From the NCBI GenBank assembly GCA_936450465.1, contig OW388296.1, forward strand, positions 14,133,867 to 14,197,866: a stretch of 64,000 nt of DNA, given 5' to 3'. Below the pieces are notes generated by a model. That model was not told the origin of the DNA. It ran no database searches and was given only the letters and a program-made list of their open reading frames with translations. Source of the stretch: Gibbula magus. Taxonomy: Eukaryota; Mollusca; Gastropoda; Trochida; Trochidae. A program made the position numbers and the translations under genes. Below, in pieces: positions 25,901-38,937 of the stretch. Each line of letters opens with the position of its first letter. Positions within the stretch are counted from its first letter, which is position 1.

Positions 25901-27599
25901 CGTTATTTATTTATATACATATAGATTTAGTCAAGATATTATTCAGTAGATGTATATTGTTACATGGAGATTAACTTCATGTATCTGTATAATTTCCAAA
26001 GTAATTGCAAAGCAGAGGTATCGATTCTATCGCTCAGTGTGAATATAAGTTAAGATATGTTTGATTCATACACTTCTTACTTTTCAAAGAAATGTAACGT
26101 AAAACAGCTAACTATTCAAATACAGCACCCTCACTGTATAGGTAATTGTCTCATAATTTATGGAACTGAAAACCAAATGGATATTTGAGAACGTGAAACC
26201 AATATTCTATTTTCAGAAGAGAGACACTTTTACATAAACACAATTTTGAAACTTTTATCAAAATTTGAGTATTTCTATATTACACATTTTAAGTTCTACA
26301 TCATTGCTATTTTTATTCATTCAATTTTTAACTATCCTTCTTTATTGATATGAGTGTCCAAAGAGTTGCCAAATTGCATTAAATGATAGTAGTGTAATAT
26401 AAACATAAATAGACAACCATTAAAAAAACGTGTAACATAAATATATGTAATATAGAATGTCTTGCTGTCGGTTTAATATGTGACAAATGCAACATAATTC
26501 ATAGCCCTTAATTGGTAAGCCGACGCAGCTGTATATGTTAAATGTATTAGATGACTAGTTGATACATCTACCAAAACCAAAATGCAGTTTGGATCATTGG
26601 GAGAAGTAAATATCTACTGAATAATCTCTTGAATAAATCTATTACATATCATATAAGGGCTGAGGGTTCACCAAGGGAGATAGCTAAATTCACATGCACA
26701 AATTGTTAACCCCCACCCTCTCTGATTTCGAAATAATTACCATTTTCTTATCAATTTCTTCTATTTGATTGATCATATTACAGCTGTAGTTTGGATTCCA
26801 TCATTCAGGAAGCGGAAAGATATTGTTATTATTAGTTGTAATTGTTTGCTTTCATGGCATGTATCCGAGGTGGTGGGGGATTTCAGAGTTACATGCCCAT
26901 GTCACATCTTTATTACCGAAATTGATTAGATCAATAGCCCCAAATTCATTATGACATGTATTAAGGATCTAATAAATGCACTACATTAAAGTTATCAAAT
27001 ATATTGTGTTTCTTATTGACATTTTAAAAAAGTTAATTGCTAACGTCTAGACATAAAGTTCCTGAGTTCACAGACATATATTTGTGGGAACAGTGCGAAT
27101 TTGAATGCTCTCCTGACTGTTCCCACAGGACCTCGTATAGAGAATGTGGGTTGTTCATTGGCACTTGTATTGATTATGTACATGTATCTTTGTATTTGAA
27201 GAGATTAGGATGTTGCAGACGGATGAAACTCAGGCCAGATTTGTAGAATTGCGTGAGGTAGAGTTTATATATTTCCATGAGATGAGCAGCTATGAATCAA
27301 AGAATCCAGGTTGCTATAGTACAACCATTTTTGCTATTATCTTTTTCTGTCATTTTAAGACTTCGTTGAGTATTCATTTGATCAACAACACCTAAATTTT
27401 ACATTGAAACATGAGTGACCCTTGCACACACAATATATGTAAATTTACATGAATGAAATAATATCAATATCTCCAAATTACCGTTTTGGAAATCAACAGC
27501 CTGTCACAACAGCAACAATGTGATGTATAAGACAATTTGCTAGATCACACCATTTATTTATGACGTCAAATTATATAAGTCACGGTCCCAGTGAATAGA

Positions 27600-27933
27600 A
27601 TGTCAAGGTCACCTAAATCGACTGGCGTCTGCGTATTCCCCAAATGAAGACTGGTATCTAAATTTGAAGCCTATAGGTGCAATGGTTCATGAGGAATCGC
27701 GCTAACAACATTTGAAAAACCGCTTCAAGAGATATGATGCTAACAACATTTGTCAAACAATCAAAGTCTCGCAGTGACCTTGAAAATGAGGTGAATGTCA
27801 CCCACATCGACTGGTGTCTGCGTATTCCCCACATGAAGACTGGTACCACATTTCAAGACTCTAGGTGCAGCGCTTCAAGAGATATGACGCTAACAACATT
27901 TGTGAAACATTCAAAGTTTCGTAGTAACCTTGA
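27600..27933. repeat. Interspersed host repeat, left part (U2)
   Basis: Counterpart of 12646-12979 in U1, with the same 150-bp tandem structure. The first target-site copy (27911-27933) is less decayed here than in U1. Confidence 0.7.
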
Positions 27934-30665
27934 AGACAGAATCCGATCACTTCCGATTGAGTGTGAGATACTGTGCAATGCCGAGTCTAATGCTGCACCC
28001 GAAATATCCATATGCTCAGATATAAGGAGATTTATATGGAAACCAGAGGTGAATGATTTATTCAGTGAAATGATCAGAGCAGACCTTAGTAATCTTAGTT
28101 TAGTTGACTATAACGATCACAATACATTTGACTCTACCAAAGTGGTTGATCAACTTGTGTCTGTTATCCACTCCTCTGCTTCACGTTGTAACATGGCCTG
28201 TAGGAAAACCAGTGTTAAACTTGATAAATGTATCACCTTGGTATGATGAGGAATGTGTTGACATCAAGAAACAAAAATATGACATTCTGAATAGATTCAG
28301 ATTGACTGGAGACAAGTCTCTTTTATCCAAATTCCATACATCACGCAATGAATTCAGATAATTATATCGTCATAAGAAAGAACAGTTTCTAGTGAACTCT
28401 ACTGAGGAAATTTTGGATTGCTATAATAATAAAAGCAAAGTCATTTTGGGCACATGTCCAGTATTTTAGTAAACGGTCTGTGCAGTTATCATCGGTAGTG
28501 ACGTATGGATTGATTATTTTCGATCTGTACTGAAGATCAGTGACAATATTATAGATGATGATTTAATTACATTCTCAAAGGAGTGTATGGTTTCCCTTGC
28601 TGACTATTCCGTTATTTGTGATGACTGTACTAATGATGATTACAACAATATTCTCAATCACGATATTACCCCCAATGAAGTTGAAACAACACTTCTTAAT
28701 CTAAAGAAATCTCCTGGTCCAGATGGAATTGTGGCGGAAATGCACGTACCTTTGTAAATTATTCAATTGTATCTTTTCCTGAACAATGGTCGAAGAGTAT
28801 AATATTCCCCTTACACAAAAAAGGTAACATTAATAATGTTAATAACTACAGAGGTATTTTCCTTTTAGATATACTAGGGAAAGTTTTTACGTGTCTTCTC
28901 AATAGTCGCTTAAAACATTATATTGATGAATTTGATAAGTATCCAGAATCACAGTGTGGTTTCCGGAAGGGTTACTCAACCGTTGATAATATGTTTACCT
29001 TACAAAGTCTTATCCAGAAATATTATCTAAATCCAAAGGTCGTTTTTATTGTTTATTTGTTGATTTTAGAAAAGCGTTTGATTCCATAAACAGAGATCTA
29101 GTGTGGCATGTTATTGCATCAAATAGTATCCATGGTTATATGTTGAACATTATTATGGATATGTACTCTAAAACAAAAGTCTGTGTAAAGTTGTCACAAA
29201 GCACTATTTCAGAATATTTTGACAGTTTCAGTGGTGTGAGATAAGGTTGTATTTTAAGCCCTTTGTTATTTTCACTGTTTATTAACCAAATACATACAGT
29301 TATGAAGCAATGATGTAATAGGGGAATTTTTGTTGACTCTGATTTTGTAGAACTGTTCCTGTTGTTATATGCCGATGATTTTTGCTTGTTTTCAGATTCT
29401 GTTATAAATTTACAAAAGAGAATTAATATACTTTCGCAGTTTTGCAAGAAATGGGGTCTGACATTTAATCTTGATAAGACCGAAATTCTTGTCTTTCGAA
29501 ACGGAGGGAAATTAAGAGCTTACGAATATTGGTACATGGACGGTATTAAACTAAATGTATCAACATACTACAATTATCTTGGTTTAACATTTTCAAACAG
29601 ATTATCTTGATCTAAATGTGTACAAAACTTAGTTATGAAAGCAAATAGAGCAATGGCATCAATCAAAATATTTTCTTCAAAATTAAAAAATATATCTCCA
29701 TGTGTGTTATTTAAGATGTTCGATGTATTGCTGAAACCTATCATATTGTATGGATCTGAAATTTGGGGAATTCACAAATGGGAAGCTATTGAAAGATATC
29801 ATGTTCAATTTTGTAAATATGTTCTTGGTGTGAGTTATAAGTGTTCAAATATTGCAGTGCTTGCTGAATGTGGAAGAAACTATTTACATATTGACACCCT
29901 TCAAAAAGTAATTAAATTTTGGTTTTAAATATTAGAATCACAAGAAACGAGGTATCCAAAACAGTGTTATAAAATGATGTATAAGCTTGAAGCAGTAGGT
30001 CGGCACACCTGGGCTTCGGATGTGAAGAAGATATTGTTCATATATGGATGTGGTTTTGTATGGGAAGCTCAGGGTGTCGGCAACAAAATTAATTTTCTAC
30101 ATAATTTTGTTTTAAGAATTAATGATTGTTATATACAAAACATATTTGCAGATATTAATGGCAGTTCATTTTTAGATTTATATTCTAACATTAAACACAC
30201 TTTCTGTATAGAACCATACCTACTTCATGTTAAATCGAAAGAATCACGACAGAGAATAACTTTGATCAGAATAGGTGCACTATCTATTAGAAAAAATACT
30301 GGAAGAAGAGAAGGAATACCTAGATGCTATAGATTTTGTAAGCTTTGTGAAGATAATGTAATTGAGGATGAACTACACTTTTTATTCAAATGTCCATTTT
30401 TAAAGAATTAAGACGGAAATATATCCCACATTTACCTTATCATGTTGATATTTATTACCTGCAAAATATTTTCATCATTATTTCATCATATTCATATTTC
30501 ATAATATATGCACTTGCCCTACGCTCGAAGTTTTGTATTATCAATTTCACTCACAATGTAAATTGTATTTATTCTTCTCTCTGATGTTTGTCTGTTTTTT
30601 TGGGATATAATGTGTTTTTGTACGTAGGCCTAAGGCCTTTTACTGAAATAAACGAAATTGAACAA
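27934..30665 (+). pseudogene. 5'-truncated dead LINE, U2 copy
   Basis: Same LINE insertion as in U1, not an independent one: identical ends, the same truncation point, the same flanking repeat and the same lesions. SPGPDG lies at 28710-28727 and YADD at 29368-29379. Stops at 29242, 29311 and 29608 are shared with U1. Stops at 28359 (in NEFR/LYRHKK) and 29926 (after KFWF) are private. The U1-private stop before the CKLC segment is not present here, where the codon is still TGC. The C-terminal piece with LYGSEIWG and CKLC...HFLFKC is readable from 29635 to 30411 except for the stop at 29926. It is inactive. The target-site copies are 27911-27933 and 30666-30688. Confidence 0.85.
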
Positions 30666-30863
30666 TCAAAGTTTCGTAGTGACCTTGACAATACTGTAAA
30701 GGTCACCAAAATCGACTGGTGTCTGGATATTCCCCAAATGAAGACTGGTACCAAATTTGAAGACTCTAGGTGCAACGGTCCATGAGATATCGCGTTAACA
30801 AAAAACGGTACAGAGCTGAATACTATATCCCCCCGCTCCGCGCTTCGTGGTGGCGGGGGACCG
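30666..30863. repeat. Interspersed host repeat, right part (U2)
   Basis: Counterpart of 15727-15924, including the GC-rich terminal stem (about 30831-30860). Macro-unit sequence resumes at TAAACCTACTTAAC. Confidence 0.7.
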
Positions 30864-30978
30864 TAAACCTACTTAACTTTTTGTGAGTCTAACGTAGATT
30901 CGGCGAACAAATCAAAAACAAGGATTTTAAAATGTCACGGTAGAATGTTAAAGTGTCCACTAGTACAGCATCATAGTT

Positions 30979-31314
30979 ATGTCATCATGTAAAATTATAA
31001 TTGTTTCTAATAATGGTGAAATAAAATGCTGTACATTTGCTGATAAAGGATTATTTTATGTTGAATTCATTAACAGAAAGTGCTGGATTCCACTGTCAGA
31101 TGGGCAACTAATCGCTCTCCACTTCAAGCTTAAGAGTTTTTGCTGTGATCGATTGATCTTGCGGTGTTTCACTTATGTTCTTTCATTGTTTAATGAAAGC
31201 TTTTACATCTTGGTTGCATTGAACAATGGACATCCATTCAATCATTGTTTTAAATGGCACTCAGGGTTGACAACCTCTAAAGGGTATAGCTGCGATGGAA
31301 AAACAGCCTCGTAA
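30979..31314 (+). CDS. Unidentified 111-codon open frame (U2)
   Basis: This is the longest intact version of a frame that is broken in U0, U1 and U3. It starts MSSCKIIIVSNNG and has a cysteine-bearing body (KCCTFADKG, NRKCWIPL, FCCDR, HCFKWHSG, YSCDG), ending at TAA. There is no clear signal peptide and no Kozak-quality context. Exon boundaries cannot be decided; it could be an exon of the decayed unit gene, or only chance openness of AT-rich DNA. I do not recognise the family. Confidence 0.25.
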   Translation: MSSCKIIIVSNNGEIKCCTFADKGLFYVEFINRKCWIPLSDGQLIALHFKLKSFCCDRLILRCFTYVLSLFNESFYILVALNNGHPFNHCFKWHSGLTTSKGYSCDGKTAS

Positions 31315-32167
31315 AACATAACACTCTCTACTTACAGCTATGATGACATTCAACTAAAATATATTAACTCGGCAATAATTATTTTCTCATTCGCATTTCA
31401 AATATAAAGAACAATGGTTTTAAGTAAGCTTTGTTATATGTTGCCTCTATCAGTGAGTTGCCGTCTACCGACAATATAATGTTCATAAATATCTGGAAAG
31501 TAGAAAACACAGTATACATGTAGTTTTATTAACAAGAAAGAGTTCAAATACGAGTTTCTCAATCTTTAGCTAAGAATTCAATGAGAACCAGATGAGAACA
31601 ATTTGAGCTTTGATAAATGCGATATATTGAACTTAAGTTTCGTCATCCACTTTTTAAAATCTCAAATGGTATTTCACTTAATTCATTACCATCTTGACAA
31701 AATCTCTGATTTACAAATACTTTCTTAAATACTAAAAGTATATTAATTTTAAAAAAACTCGAACCATACATTCAACCATCAATACCTAAACTTGTCCTAA
31801 TAAAACCCTGCTACATTACTAGTCAATTTAATGAATCCCATATGACCAAAAGTCATCAATGTCAAGGAGACACACAATTCTGTAAAGTAAATCTTGAATT
31901 ATTGCCTCCTAAGGGGCCTTAGTGAACACTAAACACGGCTCTGTTCAATCTCATGACCTATCATGACCTGTTGTGGTTTATCTTCAGATTCCTAACAAGA
32001 AAAGCCTTTAAAAGTGACATCCACCATTTTTCGTAATATTTTGTTCGGTTTTGTTGGGTGCTGAATTCTTTTCTAAAAATTTCATTCAACTTGCATAGTC
32101 ATATCCAATCCCAAGTTATTTATTTTGTTCAATTACACAAAGTCACAGACGCAATAAATGGCATGGT

Positions 32168-32458
32168 TTGGAATATGATACATATATAAATATATATGGA
32201 TACCTCAAATTATTGATAAAGGATGGAATAACAAAGGCAGTGGAATCAGATAGAGAAACACTGCTTTCAGTAAGAGGCAATATTGAAAATCAAAAAAGGG
32301 ATATTGCCTTTGTATTCACTCATAACCAAGACCTATTCAATGTCATCCGTGAGAATAAAATCATTCTTAATTCAGATGAAAGAATGAATGAAATCATGAA
32401 CGACATACTCTACTCTAGAGGCACCAGAAAGCAAAACAACTATGCCCTACTTGTTTGA
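32168..32458 (+). pseudogene. CARD-like fragment, open only in U2
   Basis: This is a 96-codon open frame. From about codon 18 it reads as alternating amphipathic segments: ITKAVESDRETLLSVRG, then DLFNVIRENKIILNSDE, RMNEIMNDILYSRGT and RKQNNYALLV. The order (helix, 'I/L..GxL...E' turn, 'EI', 'TR', 'N..LL') resembles a caspase-recruitment or other death-fold domain. This is a pattern impression without a search, and the level of similarity is low. The homologues in U0 and U3 (42361-42488) are broken, and U1 has lost the region. If real, it would be one exon of a former immune- or apoptosis-type adaptor gene. Confidence 0.3.
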
Positions 32459-35400
32459 TAGGATTTAGTTCAGAAAGTAACATCTGGAAGTTTTATGGTT
32501 ATAGTCGAACCCAAATAATTTCACTGAAGGCGTGAACCGCCATAACGAGGTTTTCAATGTTAAAATGGATCAAAACGTTTCCTTTTACTAATGAACCTGG
32601 CTAATGTAGTTGAGAAAATGATATCAATCACATCATAAAATAACTTTCTATTGGACAGGAGGTGTAGGACCACAAACTCGTTTTCAAATAGGGAACATGT
32701 ATTATGCCTTTTTACGAAGATGTAGCATGCTTTTATATGATGAATGATGCCAGGAACATCGAATGATTCACTAAACAAACAAAACAGCTGATTCTGCACT
32801 GATTACCACTTTATTACATAATCGTATATCAACTTAAGATGCAGGTGACCTTAACAATCTCTAAGCTAATGACATGGGGATCATTACATGACTTCGCATG
32901 TTAGTGAAAGCATCTGTCCTTGGACAGCCTTGGAGCTTCGATCCACAAAATATAATAGTACTGGAGAATGGTAAATTAATGATTTAGGACAGACGGTTAA
33001 GTTCTGAGTTCCTTCGAAAAGAGACATTCTGTCCTATGCAATATGGAATTCAACCATCACAAGGAAATATGATATAATATAATATATATGTACGTGTAAT
33101 TTGATAATGTAATAAAGGAGAATGGCCGATATGCTGCCTTATAATAGTGCTTTACGAGGAAGGTTGTGACTCGTATAATAAATAACGTCTGAGCCGCCTG
33201 TTTCGGGAGACATAGTGACCTTTAACATCCTCTCTTTACATATTTATACAATATTATTCAATTAGTTATCGATTGTTATAGTTGGAATGAAATATCCATG
33301 TATACTGTTTGACATGCATCCTATTGATGGTACAGATGTGATTCGTATTTATGAATGTACAGCTTCATGTCGGTAATTTATATTTGCAAACTTTCAAGGA
33401 TCTCTCCCAAAAGTGCACTATATGGAGATGTATGTACATGTAGGCCAACTAAAAACTTCTCCTATGCTGCTAAAAAGTTCACAAAATACATTTTTCATTG
33501 CATGTGTTGGAAATCAGGACATTGAACCATCATTTAGATTAAATGTTAAATCCATGATCCTTCTTACCAATGTATTATGAGGTCACGTGCAAACACAATG
33601 ACTCGTTTTTACAAGGCAATGATCTAAAATGGTGATATATAAGTATTAAACTTATTAACATTAATACTGCAGGGTTGTTGTCATAAGTAAAATGATTGAT
33701 TATATAATGAGGTTGTTCAACTGTGTAAACTAGTATATATTTTGTCCGAAATGTTGTTTTAATTGAAAATTACGAATGTTGTTCTGATGCTCATCCTATC
33801 AAATAAGATTCTAAATTAGTACTAAAGTTTATTTACTTATAGAGGAAATGGAGTCTGTCAAAATAAAAGAATATGCAAAATGTAATTTCAGAAGAGAATT
33901 CAAAATCTGTAATTGCAATCACTACTCAGATGTTTTCATCGGCGTGTACAACACATATAAATTCAGGTTTATGAATGAAGACGTTATCTCTAAATGCATT
34001 AAAAACCATAGCATGCTTTTCCTAAACATAGTATTAAAGGGACAGGAGCACGTATTTTTTCGTTCAAATAAGTCGATGAAATGTATTTGAATAATAATGT
34101 CACCAATAGTAAAACACCCTTCTCTCTTTGGAAAATCAAATTAAAAAATGTGGTTCCATAAAGCCATTGGAATCGTTTTTGTCTTTCTAAATAATAAAAT
34201 GTGTTCAAAATAAAATAGCCGCCTAGCAAGTTTTTGCTTTATACGCAACATGGTTATTGCCACTACGGATAATTGGTTTGTGTAATAAGATGTTTTACCC
34301 TCTAAGGTAATCATATAAATATAAATGAAATAAACTATCATTATAAATGGGAAAATTAAAAAAAATAAAATTTGCAAAAAACGTGCTAATGCCCCTTTCA
34401 TGGAATTATCATGAGGTCAGATTATAAATCGCGGTTCACGGAAGTACGACATGCAGTGCTGCGATTTGCAATAGAAAATGTATTACAATACATATTGCAA
34501 TAAATAAATTGCAATTACATTGTCTCATATGATTAAAAAAAATAATTTGGCCATAACCTTTGATTTGTCTGTCATACGCCTTTTATAGTTAACATTGTCG
34601 TCCTTTCTGGTTTGACCTTTCACATGAGGTCATACGATATTCTTTTGACATTCACCAATTGATGTAGAAAAAAAATCCTTTACCTTTTCATTGGTCAGTA
34701 ATAGGTCATTGGTGTCGACATGTGAATCTCTTGTGATGAGACCTTTGAGATTAGGTAATAATTTAACACAGGAAGCAAATTTTCTGAAAATTGTAACTTT
34801 AGCTATTAAGTTTGTAGCAAGTGAAATTCCTTTCATACTTGACATTTGCTTTGTGATGATACCTTTCAAATAAGTTGTTAAAGTTTAACATATTGTTTTG
34901 ACCTGTGTTGTTCTCAATGTTTGTGTATCTGTTCAAACATTATTTGATATTTTGTGAATAAAGCATAGTGACGATTATGATAAGATTTATGTGGGATAAA
35001 TTGATTGTTGTATAACGGTTTCCAAGTCAGGATAATGCAGGTTCTTGTTAAGGTTTGCACATCTGTAAACATCCATTTATAATGAATCATATCTCTTAAC
35101 GATGTTATTGTTCAAACAGTCCGTAGCATGTACATCTCAGAAGTGATACATGTGTGATGAAAACTTATTTGGGTGAACATAGAGGTTAACGATGAATTCA
35201 TATCATATAATAGCAGCCCTATTTGCTGTTGAGCCCGAATCCATTCCCAGATACCTGAAAGCTTCACCATTGGGCAAAACCGAAGATAATACCAACAATA
35301 ACAGATTCTTTCATTGATCAACAAACCTTTTGTTTGAGATTGCTTTTTTGCTACCGTCGAAAATGTTTTAATTAGTTTAAACCATCAAAAAACATTAGGG

Positions 35401-35771
35401 GGATGCAATAGCAGTCCATTTGATCCATGCATATGCCAACTCTCAAACTATCAAGCGGGTCACCCATTGGGACAGCTATAAACATTGCTGCTGAAATTCA
35501 CTCACTTTCAGCAATGCAAGGGACAACAAGTTTCACAACATACTCCTCACATGACACCTGTCCTTTTGTATAATTTCCAACCGTTAACGAATAGGGTTAC
35601 TATACATTGTTTATTACATTTTCCCATCAAAAATGAAAATAAAGCAACGCAGTTTTAGTTGTAATCATAGCTCCAGTTAATATACTCCTCTAGAACATCA
35701 GAAGTGTTTTGAACATAGAACTCCATGTAAACCTGATATATTTACCATGCAGAATTCGCTGACCTTCGTTA

Positions 35772-36343
35772 AGGGCCGGTCACACAGCACGTATCACGCA
35801 CAAAGTTTGGTTGTGCGTGCCTGTCCATCGATAATTGGACCATTTTCACTGATTTACACGATTAAAAATCACCGATGAATTGCGCAAGAACTACGGAAAG
35901 AGCACTTACAAAACACTAACAAACCGCGCAAACAGGGCGAATACGTGGTTGTGAGCGTCGAAAGGTCTGCTGAAACATGCGTTGTATGTCTGCTTATCGT
36001 CAGTGGAAAGTCGTCGATGAACGTGATAGCGACAACATGTTCGCAACGATCACTGACATTCCACGCATATTTCGCGCATTGTCCACGTAAGAACTACGCA
36101 CACTACTCAAAACTTATATAAAACAGCGCAGTACTGCATAAACTTATACGCGAAGCCGAGTTTTGAGCTGCTCAAAACTCGGAATCGCGTAAAGCGCCGA
36201 TCCGGTGAGCATCGACGGACACCTACGGAGATTCCACGTCAGACAAACTGATGAAATGCGCAAATCGCGTGTGTATCGCATAAGACTCGAATCGTGTGCG
36301 TGATTCACGGCTTTCTCGACCTTTGGGCTGTGTGACCGGCCCT
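35772..36343. mobile_element. Harbinger-like MITE, complete (572 bp)
   Basis: It has 17-bp perfect terminal inverted repeats, AGGGCCGGTCACACAGC at the left and its complement at the right. It is flanked by TTA on both sides (35769-35771 and 36344-36346), which fits the 3-bp TWA target of PIF/Harbinger elements. It is clearly richer in G+C and CGCG than its surroundings. It has no transposase-like frame, so it is non-autonomous. A strong internal hairpin lies at 36147-36191. Confidence 0.75.
36147..36191. repeat. Hairpin inside the MITE
   Basis: There are 12-bp perfect arms, CCGAGTTTTGAG (36156-36167) and CTCAAAACTCGG (36171-36182), around a CTG loop. After a 2-base mismatch the pairing continues as TACGCGA (36147-36153) and TCGCGTA (36185-36191). 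Confidence 0.8.
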
Positions 36344-37354
36344 TTAGGAAAGCGTACAACACATTATCAATATCGAAGTCCATTTCAGGGTTTAAGGTTT
36401 TTATCACAATTGTTGATAAAAATTTATCTTCCATCAACTCTCTGTCAATCCAATTATTGCTGTTTTGGAGAACAAATATATTCAAATATTGTAAAGATAA
36501 CTCTTTCTGGTATATTTGTTGTAGGGGTTATTACGTGGGTAATCATTATAGCTATAATCAACATGCAGCTGTCATCCTAAATTTATTCATCATATAATTA
36601 TATAGTTGCTGCTTACATGATACAGGATACAACATATAGTTATATTTATTCTTATACAAACACATATAAAATTTATGAATGCTTGACTAGTTGGAGTTGA
36701 GAGTTGATAAACTTGTTTGTTAATAAACTCGAGCATGCTCATTTGACTAACGTTTGCTGCATAATCCCGATCAATGCATTGCAATTGTGTCATATTAAGG
36801 TCTAACGTTTGAAATACATTTTGAAGCTACACAGTACCCTTCTATCCACAAGAAGGCATTTACATTCATGTAATGACGCCATGTTAGGTATTTAATATTA
36901 CACACACATTGTAATATTTTCTATTACCCATTAATGTGTGTACTGATTATTGAAATGGATCACTTGAAATAGTATTTCTATCTAATCAACTGTGTTTCAA
37001 AATATATTTCGTACCAGAAAACACGTTTTGAAATGATAGATAATTTGTCAAAGGTCAAATAAGAAATTTTCATATTATTTTAATTGTTAACTCGCACATT
37101 AATCAGTTATACTGTTTAAACTGAAAATCGGCAGATTACATGTATACTGTTTTATCATTCTCCACTGCAAACTTCAAAGCTTTAGTGTGCTCGAGTACGG
37201 TAATATCTCAATTTGCTCTTTCCTTCCAAGATAATTGTATCGATGTGAAGATTTACTCCTAGGAATGTAATTACATTCTAAATATGACTGTAATGACTTC
37301 TCAACTAAGTTATAATCGAACAGAAACTGCATCTTTGAAGTTAATGATTTTTTA

Positions 37355-37634
37355 TCCCACCAGTATGTAATACCGTGGGATATAGTCATCACCCCGTCCG
37401 TCTGTCCGTCCGTCCTTCCGTCCGTCCTTCCGTCTGTCCGTCCATCCGTAATCATTTCGTTTCCGGAGCAGAACTCGAAAACCATTCATGATATATTTCT
37501 GAAAATGTGTATTACCCACCTACTGAAGTGGTGCCTTTTGACATTTTGAGATTTCTGAAAAACATTTTCTTTTCGTATCCATAGAAACAAATTATGTGGG
37601 ACCGGTGGGATATGTCATCTTCTGATGACTCTTG
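37355..37634. mobile_element. Short TTTTTTA-flanked element with TCCG tract (U2)
   Basis: Same insertion as in U1, flanked by TTTTTTA (37348-37354 and 37635-37641). In U2 about 60 bp just left of the element (present in U1 between TTAATGA and CATGA) are deleted. The left terminus is the better-preserved TCCCACCAG form. Confidence 0.75.
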
Positions 37635-38788
37635 TTTTTTAGAAATGGAACTTTATCCTCACAATATTGCACTTAGTAACATCAGTTCACGGTGTAAAAC
37701 ATCACCTCAAAGAAACACCTAATATGCTTAACATTACTGCATTGCAACAGTGCATGTACAGTGCCTCTTAGTTCAATTACTTACAAGTCTCTCGCACACC
37801 AGTTACAACTGATTCAAAGGGACACTGATTCATTGTTGTTAATTCTGAATAACATAATCTCCCAGGAGGCTCCTTGTGAACAATATTTACAGAGCTCATT
37901 GATGCTGTGCATTATTCATAATAATTGTCACCGTATCATTTCATATCAACAGTAATTGGAGACAAGCTTTGGATAATGACTTGATTCACTTTTCTCCTAA
38001 TTTATCATGATTTGATGGAATCAATGGATCATTCGATAGATTCGCTCGTATCGTATAATGATTTTGAAGAACTTTTTGTATATACAAATTACATACTTAT
38101 CTTAAAACCAAGCGATATAATCTATGTAATAAAAACTGTATAATGAACTGTTTTGCTTACTCACTTCCTCATTACATTCGTGATACGGTTTTGTAGAAAC
38201 ATATTTGCAATATTTTCAATAAAATATTTTTATAAAGGTGTTGTAATGCGTTTGTAAAACAATGAATACCTTAAATTAAATTGTTTGATTTGTCAAATAA
38301 AACTTATTTTTTACATTTTGATTGCAAGTAGGCTGCTGTGTTGATGCTATTAAACGCACTAAATGTTAGTCATGTAGTAAAACTATTAACCAAGTGCTTT
38401 TGTCAATTTGATATCTGACAAATTTACAACTTTCAACTTAAATTACAAAAGTATAGGTATGTGCGACAGACATGTATTTATTTGGTTCATCTTCCTGTGA
38501 CCATCAGTATAACTCAGCAGGACCTATCAGTAGAGTGGTAATGTTGATCAGGAGCAAAACGCTATGTCACAACCATTGTTCTCTAACGTCATGATGCTAT
38601 CACTCTCGAGTTATGAAATGCTATGCTAATATAATCAAGTACATTAAATACAGTTACCTTATATCCTGAATCGAGACGTTTAAAATTAACGTCTCACCTG
38701 GATTAAGTATCCTCATGGCAGACATATGTATACTTGTGAAGGAGATGAAATTAAAATGCTATTTTGACCGAGTCCCCCATGACCTCAG

Positions 38789-38937
38789 ACAGTGAAAGTC
38801 GGATGTTCATTAGCCGTTATCTGCAAGTCACAGATTTATTCATTACAATGGTCAGATTAATAGCCTCAGGCAGTGCTGCTCGTGAATCATCAAGAAAAAT
38901 GCTCTCAGAGGCAATGCAATTATTATATAGAAGTCAT
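38789..38937 (+). pseudogene. 149-bp exon-like module (U2 copy, weakened donor)
   Basis: The frame is open and matches the U1 copy with a few changes (SRYL for SSYL, MQLLY for MQFLY). The donor has changed from GTAAGT to GTCAGT at 38938. If the module was ever spliced, this copy may no longer be recognised efficiently. Confidence 0.35.

Larger units (their letters stand above)
33881..36754. other. B-specific block (U2, ~2.9 kb)
   Basis: Counterpart of 18233-20767, longer mainly because the MITE at 35772-36343 is complete. It sits between GCAAAA and TGCTGC with no obvious target duplication. No gene was recognised. Confidence 0.75.
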
